Source: Hemerocallis citrina (Eukaryota > Streptophyta > Magnoliopsida > Asparagales > Asphodelaceae). From it: a DNA stretch of 64,000 nt. The stretch spans positions 6,436,467 to 6,500,466 of the forward strand of contig CM030360.1 in the NCBI GenBank assembly GCA_017893485.1, in the 5' to 3' direction. Position numbers and translations under genes: made by a program. Within the stretch, counting starts at the first letter, position 1. Every line of letters starts with the position of its first letter. This document shows, one piece after another, positions 56,515 to 64,000 of the stretch. The notes beneath the pieces were generated by a model. The model had not been told where the DNA came from. It was given only the letters and a program-made list of their open reading frames with translations, and searched no databases.

Positions 56515-57389
56515 ATAGTCATTTACACGTGCAATGCACGGCTTAATAAAAATAGTTTCTTTAAAATAAAAATTTAGATGTGATATGGCCGTGAACCTAA
56601 AACCTCATTTATAATAATTATGCACGTGCAGTACATGTGTTGGTAGATTTACAAATGACACTAAGACCTTCTCTCATTATCTCTAACTAGTAATTTACGC
56701 GTGTGATGCACGTTTTAATAATTTCAAAAAATAAAAATAAAAACTATGACGTAAGGAGGATTTGAACTGGGAACCTCCTTTATATTAGTTATGTACGTGC
56801 GTTGCACATGTTGGTAGAATGACAAAATGACAAATGACACAAAGACCTTCTCCCATTATAATATTAGATTAGACTAGTAGTTTACACGTGCGATGCACGT
56901 CTTAATAAATGTAGTTTTTTTTAAAGTAAAAATTGGTAGATGAACAAATTACACTAAGGTCTTCTACCATTATAGTAGTAGAGATATTATAATGGGAGAG
57001 TTGGGGTTATCATTTGTCAACATACAAACCCATGTGTTGCACGTGCAACTCCAACTCTCTCATTAATTACAACAAATAAAAAAAATTACCTATTTAAAAC
57101 GGGCAACGCACGTGCAAAACAATTTTATAATAATTTTAAATACTAAACATACACATATGTTGCATGTATAACTCAAATTATACTTATAAAAATGTGCATT
57201 GCACATACAAATTGTAGCTTTTCCTTCAAAATATTTTTCCCAAATACGTGCGTTGCACGTCCAATTCCAAAACTATTTCTTAACATGTATATCGCACGTG
57301 AAAATCTTCCAAATCTTATCAAAACGTGCATCGCACGTGAAAAATACTGGTAATATTATTATGATAGATTAGAGATTAGAGATTAGAGA
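56515..57389 (-). mobile_element. Cluster of short Helitron-like units
   Basis: At least a dozen copies of an RTGCANYGCACGT hairpin motif occur. Two minus-strand 3' ends have the Helitron form, hairpin then CTAG then T (CTAG at 56697-56700 and 56874-56877). The 5' ends begin TC after A: TCTAATCTAATATTATAATG at 56873, TCTCTACTACTATAATGG at 56984 and TCTCTAATCTCTAATC at 57389. This gives units of about 182 (56515-56696), 177 (56697-56873) and 111 bp (56874-56984) head to tail, plus a 405-bp remainder. No Rep/helicase is encoded. Assignment to Helitrons rests on termini only. Confidence 0.6.
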
Positions 57390-57536
57390 TATATTTATAA
57401 AGACCGTGTAGTCTATCTTTAATTTATCCTACATATAATATGTTATCGAAAATAATATACATATATACCACAAAATATATAGATCTTTCTCTTAATTTGT
57501 CTCCCATTATTTCAACTTCTTTGCTGCTATCAATCA
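57390..57536 (+). promoter_or_regulatory. Probable core promoter and 5' UTR of the TIGR01589-domain gene
   Basis: TATA-like stretches (ATACATATATACC and AAAATATATAGATC, about 57455-57484) lie 50-80 bp before the ATG. A pyrimidine-rich leader and AATCAATGG start context follow. The Helitron-like cluster ends about 65 bp upstream of the nearest TATA-like stretch. Confidence 0.45.
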
Positions 57537-60500
57537 ATGGCTTGTAAACTCTCTCGAGATCACGAAGGTAAGAAAAAGGCCTCTGTGGATATCAACTGGC
57601 AGCAACATCTTTCTGCAAAAGCTTTCGAGGTAATTCATTAATTAGTTTAACGACCTTTCGAGGTAAACATTAATTAATTTTTGTTTTTGGTTTTTGGATT
57701 CAAGAACAGGAAATATTTTTAGGGTTTATAGTGGAAGAATATATGTATGCATGCATGCAGTTAGGTCTTCAAGTTTCAACATATTTTCTTGATGTTAAAC
57801 TCTGGATATGATTATTTTTGTCGGTATAATTGTTCTGGAAAAGATGCTTGTATCCGCTTCAGGGCCAGCCCTGAGTTCTCAGGGGTCCGAGCAGGGGCGG
57901 AGCTTAGTGAGGGCCGGGGGTGCCCGCCCGCCCGTCCCCCGGGCAAAATTTTCAAAAACCCCCTTCGCACAATTGAAAATTTCATAAATCCTTCAACAAA
58001 AAAATTATAATTTAACCTCCATGAAAACTAAATTTTATTGTTTGGCCCCCCCTAAAAATTATAAAAAATCTCTATATTTTTACATGTAATTATTCAATTT
58101 AATCTTGGCCCTCCAAGTAAAATTGTTCTGGCTTCGTTCCTGGATCCGAGGCGAAATGCCCAAATAATTATTTTTGGGAGCTCTAATTACATTTTTTTTT
58201 TACGCGCAAAATACGTAGCTATATTTACAAAGGAATACAAATTTGGGAGCCCCTAAAATTGTAAAAAAATTGGGAACATGAGACGGGCCATCTCACATGC
58301 CTCGAGGTGGGGGCCAGCCCTGATCGGCTTACTTGGATTTGTCACGAATATTTAGAAGATAATTGTTTATTAATTTCAGAAATATTTCACATACCTTCAA
58401 AAACTAGCTTTGTTTTTTTTTTTTTAAATTTATTTTTAATTTTGTAATACTATCACGAACGGTTACATGCACACAAAAATATCAGATGGTAACGATGTAC
58501 AAATATGACAGGTTGGTCTCTAATATTAAACATCGGACTTCTCAGTAAAATTTTATTGGTTTTTTATTATATATACCCCTAATAAATACGCTAATATCAC
58601 GTATATCCCTCACAAATATATATTTTTATATTTACCCCTGATAATATGGTTTCATTTTATATTTACCCCTACTGTAGATAATCTTAATTTAACCATTGTT
58701 TAACCCTCACTAGAGGAATAAAAAATAAATTTTAAATTTTAAATTAGAAAAATCAAATAAGAAATAATTAAGAATTTTAGAGATAACTAAGAACAATAAA
58801 TGAGAAATCTTAGATCTATCACTTGAACTACAAGATTGATGCTAAATTTGGAGAAGAAATGTGATGAAGAATTATAAAATTACAAAGATACACTGTAAGT
58901 TTGTTTATTTCTTAAAAAACGTAAAGAAAATTTGGAAAAGAATTAATTAGTTTCAGTTGAGTTTACAACCGATTTGGTCTACAAGCAGGAGAAAGAAATA
59001 AATTAGAATGGTTAAGAGGGTGATATCTCAGTTGTTTTCGATCAAATTTATTTTAAAAAATAAATATTTCACAATCATTAAATGATTTTTAACTAGAGGG
59101 GCAACTAATAAGTGGAATACACATTGTTAGGGGTAATTATGAAAATACAAATTAGTGAGGAGTATATGTGATATTCATATATTTGTTAGGTGCGTATATG
59201 TTAAAAGGCCAATTTTATTTTTACTTTACAAAATAGTTTCCTATCCTTCCAAACCTCGCTTAAATCTCTCAACCTATTAAAAAAAAAAAAAAAAACTTTT
59301 AAAGTTTGTGGTACTACTTTTTTTTTTTTTTTTGTTTAAAGTTTTTTTTAATAGATTTCCTACTTTTACAGTAAATTAATGATTAATGTTTCCATTTGTT
59401 AAACATCTCATCACTTCTTTCTTTTTTTCAGGTGAAAAAGCTGATTGAAAAATGCATTGAAATATATATGAATAAGAAAGAAACAATTGTTCACCTCCTA
59501 ATTTATCATGGTGTTGAACCTGTCGAAACTGAAGCAGGTATATATATATATATATATATGTATTCATCACCACCTTGAACCTTTTTAAATGATAAAGACT
59601 TTATTTGTAATATGTGTCTTAATTTCCTCCTTTTCAGTATGGGATGAAATTCAAGAACAAAATCCCCACTTTTTCGCTGCATATACTTACATGAGACAGG
59701 TTACAGTTATGATAAAAAAGTGCAATGCTCTTCTTCAATCACAATGGCTTGCTATGCAAAATCACCCACATTTTAGTAAGGGTGAGTTTCATTATTTTGC
59801 ATGCATTGCATTATTAGATACAGGGCTTGTTTTTCTATATATATATATATATATATAGTTCTCATGCGTACATCGAAAATACAGGTATGGAATTGGTTGG
59901 AACAAATGGTATGCAAACTAGTGAAGCGAACAATCCATTTCTGGGAAATCAGAATTCCTATGCTGCTACAAATATTGATCTTGATATGAATGATAATCTT
60001 CTTACTTATGGTAAGTCTCCCGGCCATTTCTCGACTGTTCTTTCATGGATTCTTATATATAAACTTGTTTTCCTCTAGCTAGTTTTCATATTTCATGCAG
60101 TCTTAGATATAAACATGCTATATATGTATCATTTTTCGTTTCATGCATACATGATAATATTTTCATGAAAGCTTCTCTTTGTTTATTACTTGTCTTCTAA
60201 AATTCAATGTACGTGTGTATTGCTATTACAGGTACAGATTCCAATAGTATTAATGGAGCAAATTCCATGCAACTATGTGGAACAAGTAATCCATTTCTGG
60301 AAAATCACGATTTCTATGCTACTACAAATGATAATCTTCTTGTTAACGGTAAGTCTCCCATTTCCATTCTTCAAACAATTCTTTCACTACTTTGCATACA
60401 TCAATAGATATAAACTTGTTCTCTATAGGTTTCATGCATTCATCATCACATTTTTTGAAGCTTTTCTCTTTTTTATAACTTGTCTAGGTTGTTTTTTGAA

Positions 60501-61257
60501 ACACTCTTTTGTACATATGGCTCTATGCTTAATTACCTCAAATTCAATAATACAGGCATGGAATTGGTTGTAGCAAATTGTCCGCAATCATGTAGAACAA
60601 ATAATTCATTTATGAAACATCAAAGTAGTTCCTATGCTCCTGCAAAGGGTAATCTTCTTTAATATATAATGGAAAATTCAAATCTGCAAATTAACTAATT
60701 GCAATAAATAAATAAAATTTGCAGGGAACCAAAGCTTCCATCAAGTTAACAATGGCTATGTACCTCAAGTACTTGGTGGGCCAAGTGGGATCATTGATTT
60801 GGGCATTTTGCAGGATGATGCGTCCAAATGGTCGATGAATTACATGCAGCAAGAGATGAATGGTGGTGTTGGACATCGTGAGATGAGCGACATGCATTTT
60901 GAGCTGAATAAAGGTATTACTGGTCACAATGGGGTGGATGGTTGGATGAATGACCTGGTTAATGTGATGAATGGTACTCACAATGAGATGAATGATACGA
61001 GTGGTGGACCTGGTGGTGGACCTGGTGGTGCAAATGAGAGGATGGATGGCATGGATCATAGGATTGAAGACGGTATTATGAGTAATGAGACGAGTAGTAC
61101 TATGAATGATGGGATGGACATTAGTACCGACTCTAGGATGCATTCCATGCTACAAAAGATTGAGCAGTTTCTGATGAATGACATGTCACCTGAGATGGAG
61201 TACAGTGGTGCTGTTAGCATGTTTGAAAACTCTCCTTGCAAGGCTCCGTGTATTTAA
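57537..61257 (+). CDS. Plant-specific TIGR01589-domain protein, 7 exons, 403 residues
   Basis: Exons: 57537-57629, 59432-59537, 59638-59781, 59885-60010, 60232-60348, 60556-60648, 60725-61257. All introns are GT-AG, phases agree, and the sum is 1212 nt (404 codons). Residues about 32-105 (exons 2-3) carry KKLIEKCIEIYMNKKETIV, VWDEIQEQNPHFFAAYTYMR and CNALLQSQW, the conserved block of the uncharacterised plant family TIGR01589 (about 57-80 residues; role unknown, probably helical). Residues 106-220 come from three related small exons. The C-terminal half (exon 7) is rich in Met, Asn, Asp and Gly with a GGPGGGPGG stretch and ends KAPCI. No signal peptide or membrane segment is seen. I infer it is intact. 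The start has AATCAATGG context; no earlier in-frame ATG fits. Confidence 0.85.
57860..58322. mobile_element. hAT-type MITE in intron 1 (outer), 8-bp TSD
   Basis: The ends are CAGGGCCAGCCCTG and GGGCCAGCCCTG. Flanks are ATCCGCTT (57852-57859) and ATCGGCTT (58323-58330), seven of eight matching. The element contains another MITE (57892-58142), so its own length is about 204 bp. There is no coding sequence. Confidence 0.82.
57892..58142. mobile_element. hAT-type MITE (251 bp) nested in the outer MITE
   Basis: The ends are CAGGGGCGGAGCTTAG and, as reverse complement, CAGGAACGAAGCCAGAA. The 8-bp TSD is GGTCCGAG (57884-57891) and GATCCGAG (58143-58150), one mismatch. It has a GC-rich left part and AT-rich right part, with no frame. 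Confidence 0.82.
58545..59224. mobile_element. Long-inverted-repeat (foldback or Mutator-like) element in intron 1
   Basis: The first about 110 bp (GTAAAATTTTATTGG...ACCCCTAATAAATACGC...ATCACGTATATCCCTCAC) is an imperfect reverse complement of the last about 110 bp (GTGAGGAGTATATGTGAT...CCAATTTTATTTTTAC). The middle is AT-rich and non-coding. The TSD is not resolved. Confidence 0.65.
59885..60648 (+). repeat. Triplicated exon-intron unit within the TIGR01589-domain gene
   Basis: Exons 4, 5 and 6 (126, 117 and 93 nt) all begin and end in phase 1 with a split Gly codon. They share GMELV (4, 6), NPFLxN (4, 5), SYA/FYA and DNLL (4, 5). The following introns share GTAAGTCTCCC and ATATAAACTTGTTYTC and a TTTCATGCA stretch. 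This indicates tandem duplication of a unit of about 220-350 bp. Confidence 0.75.
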
Positions 61258-61480
61258 TTTCTCTGGTCGTACATATGGTTGTATTTCATTTTATCTTCTT
61301 ATAAGAGCATGTCTGTATATCTTATGCACTTTGTTTTCACTTGTGATTGATCTTGAAGGGGTTGTTGTTGACAATTTGAAATTTGAATAGTTGGTGGTGA
61401 TTGTATACATTATTTGAGCGAAAATGTAAGATGCAAATTTTAGTTTTTTATTTTTATTTTTATACGTCACTTTACAAAAC
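61258..61480 (+). other. 3' untranslated region of the TIGR01589-domain gene
   Basis: AT-rich sequence after the TAA at 61255-61257. No canonical AATAAA is seen; several near variants such as TTGAATAG exist. The transcript end is not defined. Confidence 0.4.
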
Positions 61481-61489
61481 TATTTGCAA

Positions 61490-61745
61490 AAAGCTGACAG
61501 CTGCCAAAGTATTTGCGTTTGTGGACTCAACAACTAAACTCGTCATTCTCAACGGCGAGTTTAGTTGTTTCATGCTCGCCATTGGGACACGACGAGTTTA
61601 GTGCTAACTTTTTAAGAAACTTGTCGTTCCCAACAGCGACTTTAGTTCAAAATTTTCAATGAAGACTTGTCATTCCCAACAACTAAGACATTTATACTAG
61701 ACTCGTTGTTGGGAACGGCGAGGATGTAGAAAATTTCACAAAAAA
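61490..61745. repeat. Cluster of inverted short repeats (transposon subterminal-like)
   Basis: The words ACTCGTC, CTCAACGGCGAGTTTAGTTG, CTCGCCATTGGGACACGACG, TTGTCGTTCCCAACAGCGAC and TCGTTGTTGGGAACGGCGAG repeat a core CTCGYYRTTGGGAACGRCGAG in both orientations, five times in 250 bp. It looks like the subterminal part of a DNA transposon, family not determined. Confidence 0.6.
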
Positions 61746-61749
61746 GTGA

Positions 61750-62340
61750 AACATTGTGTTGAACTCAGTGTTTGATCTACCAGCAGGTTAAGGCAGAGGC
61801 GATGGACTGATGTTCATCGGAGAGCTTTGGAGTTCGAGGTTGGTGACCATGTTTTCCTAATGGTATCACTTTGGCGAGGTGTCATTCGGTTTGGTAGTGG
61901 GGGCAAGCTCAGCCCTAGGTTTATTGGACCGTTCGATATTGTGGAACGAGTAGGCAAGGTGGCCTATCGTCTAGCATTGCAGTCAGCTTTATCAGGAGTG
62001 CATGATGTTTTCCATGGCTCACAACTCAGGAGATATATCCAAGATGAGAGCCACGTGATCGACTATTCTGAGTTGACCGTTCGGCCGGATTTGACTTGTA
62101 AGATTCTGCTAGTTGTTATTTTGGATCGGCGGGAGAAGGTGCTTAAGAGGTCATCAAGCTGGTTCGTGTTTTTTGGAATCCTCACTCGCCGGGTGAGTTG
62201 ACTTGGGAGTTGGAGGAGGAGATTCAGCAGAAGTTTCCTCATCTGTTTGTGTAGCCTTTTGTTTTGTTCTTTCTTTTTCTTTCGGGGTTACCCTATGTAC
62301 CTCTTATTTGAATTTCGGGGACGAAATTCTTTTTGTTAGG
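61750..62340 (+). pseudogene. Tekay integrase C-terminus and chromodomain-like tail, plus strand
   Basis: The frame 61827-62201 reads MEFEVGDHVFLMVS, GGKLSPRFIGPFDIVERVG, YRLALQSALSGVHDVFHGSQLRRY, closely matching 42789-43094. LTWELEEEIQQKFPHLF follows in another frame after a shift near 62150. The element starts abruptly at about 61750 within the integrase, so its 5' part was lost or the sequence is a junction with the repeat cluster on its left. Confidence 0.85.
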
Positions 62341-62785
62341 TGGGTAGGATTTGTAACTCCTGTTTTCCATTTTCTGTATTTTTGGGTGTATTTTTCTTTT
62401 TGTGTATTTATTCAACTTGTGTCTCCTTTTGGGCCATGTTTTGGACCTTCATTTTCTATATATTCCTTTATTTATTTTGTCGTCTTTTATTTGAGTTCTG
62501 CATTCTTTTGTCTCCTATCTCTTTATCTCTGTTGATCGAGCTTGTATTTTTGTCCCCCATTATATATTTGTTCATGGCCCATTTTATTTATTTTGTTCCC
62601 ATCTCCTTATTGGATTTTATTATTTAAACTATATATTCTTTTTAACCCTAATCCATTTTTTAGACCTATTGGATCCTCTTCTACACCTGTAAACCCATTA
62701 TAATACCCATACCCGTTTAACTAAACCCTATACCCGTTTACTACCTATCAGCCGTCACCACCTACACCCCTATCCCTAATACTCA

Positions 62786-62855
<70 letters not shown>

Positions 62856-64000
62856 CCATTCTGTTGCAAACCCTATCACCCCAAACTACCTAGCCGCTCT
62901 CCCGATCCACCTCCTCTCCCGCTCATCTCTCTCTCCGGCCTAGCACCCTCGTCTCCTCCGCCTTCAACTCCATCAGAGTCGCCCTCCTCTTCCCCTGCTC
63001 TCTCCCGTCTTGCCGCACACCCGCATCCCCCCTGTCGCACCTCTCCTCGACAGCAGCAGCATCGCGACTCCGTTGACGCCCTGAAGCGCCTCCCTGCATC
63101 CCGACGCTCCTCCTCGTGATTGTCCCCGACTCCAGTCCTAGCAGCCAGTGCCTCTCTCCCCTGTGCTCCCTCCGCCGACCGCAGTAGCATCTCGACAGCG
63201 TGCGCTCCCCGCTGCCGCCGTCCCGTTGCTCGCGGTCATCCTCTCGTCTAGTCTCCCGACTCTCTCTCTCCCTATCTTGTGTGCATGTGTGATCGTGTGG
63301 TTGTTATTGTTCGTGGTTCGTGTGTTCGTGATTGGTTCGTAATTCATTCGCTTCAGTTCGTTGCTCAGGAATCTGTTCCCGTTATTCTTGTTCTTGCTCC
63401 ATTCTCGTCGTCGGCAAGTAACTTGTATTCTTTTTTTTGTGTAATACAAGTACTAAACATTGCCTGTAGTGTAGTTGTGTTCTAGAGATAATTTTTATGC
63501 AAAACCGCCTGTAGTGGGAGACAAGTAATATTTTTTGACTTGTGTGTGGGTAATATGTTGATAATACTTTTATATAGTTATGTGCAATAATTATTATGAT
63601 TTATCTTAATCATCTATTTAATCTAAATTACAAACTTGGTCTATTCATATCACCAGATTGGATATTTCATTGACAAACGACTTGGTAAGATAGTCACTTA
63701 AATGATAGTCATTAACTTTAAATTTATGAAATTTAAACTTGAAATTGAGTTTTATTATTTAAATGGATAAAAGTTCATTTCAGGATTATAAAAATAGATT
63801 ATAGGCTTGTATGAATAGAATTGATTTTGCTGAGATTTATTTGTTTTAGAGTTAATTTTGTTGATAGGCTTGTAATACACATGATATATATCATATTGGT
63901 TGACCTGTGTAATATACATGAAAATCAACTCAGGAAGTTTTTTAAAATGTGAAATTAATTAGTAAAATTAATTTTCAATTTAATAATACGTAATATATCA
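62334..64000 (+). mobile_element. PPT and 3' LTR (partial) of plus-strand Tekay element
   Basis: TTGTTAGGTGGGTAGGATT (PPT) matches the other Tekay element's PPT. The LTR starts TGTAACTCCTGTTTTCC at 62352, parallel to the minus-strand start of 42569 leftwards. A TATA-like (TA)n tract (62789-62853) precedes the TTCCCATTCTGTTGCAAACC transcription-start-like region and a GC-rich R-U5. The LTR runs past the window end (at least 1.65 kb). Confidence 0.8.
62789..62853. repeat. (TA)n microsatellite, about 32 repeats
   Basis: A pure TA run lies in the LTR's U3/R border region. It can also serve as the TATA region of the LTR. Confidence 0.92.

Noticed and set aside
60691..61143. 150-residue minus-strand frame opposite exon 7
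   Set aside because: It is antisense to a repetitive Met/Asn/His-coding exon; Thr/His/Ile-rich with no independent support.
1..64000. A defence system, biosynthetic cluster or other multi-gene system
   Set aside because: I read the window for one, but apart from the single host gene and gene fragments all coding matches retroelements or DNA transposons.

Overview
This window reads as nuclear DNA of a flowering plant. It is AT-rich and contains one spliced gene with GT-AG introns. The rest is mostly transposable elements of plant-specific lineages: Tat and Tekay Ty3/gypsy, several Ty1/copia groups, an L1-type LINE, CACTA ends, and PIF/Harbinger, hAT and Helitron-like small elements. I see no bacterial operon, CRISPR array, rRNA or convincing tRNA gene. 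All identifications come from reading motifs, terminal repeats and target-site duplications (TSDs) by eye; no database search was run.

Layout. 1-5965: Tat-lineage gypsy element (minus strand) with its 3' tandem repeats at the window edge. About 5966-20555: one decayed copia element (minus), split by a solo gypsy LTR (7068-10613), a PIF/Harbinger MITE (11227-11889), an LTR-like insert (12569 to about 14080) and a second solo gypsy LTR (14309-17473). 20556 to about 27116: a gypsy element with about 4-kb LTRs that has only gag-like coding sequence. 28073-33378: a short-LTR copia element with a perfect GAGAG TSD. 33585-33757: a CACTA terminus. 34148-34484: the last exons of a sucrose synthase gene, frameshifted. 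34720-51854: a second CACTA terminus, split by a copia element (34828-51707, TSD ACACC), which is itself split by a solo LTR (36123-37391, TSD CCTGC) and a Tekay gypsy element with 3.4-kb LTRs (39179-49670). 51897-55560: exon-like fragments around a 5'-truncated LINE, followed by a third, worn CACTA-like subterminal block (55728-55957).

The gene-bearing end starts at about 56.5 kb. A head-to-tail cluster of very short Helitron-like units (56515-57389) lies directly upstream of the only apparently intact host gene, at 57537-61257 on the plus strand. That gene has seven exons whose phases all agree and encodes 403 residues with the plant-specific domain known as TIGR01589. Its intron 1 holds two nested hAT-type MITEs and a long-inverted-repeat element. 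Its exons 4 to 6 look like three copies of one ancestral exon-intron unit. From about 61.75 kb to the window end lies the 3' part of a plus-strand Tekay element related to the one at 39-50 kb.

The retroelement genes are almost all broken by frameshifts, stops, deletions or active-site changes. Several catalytic Asp codons are now Asn, which fits C-to-T decay of methylated DNA. The history is best read as layered insertions into a gene-poor block, with a small intact gene at the right edge.
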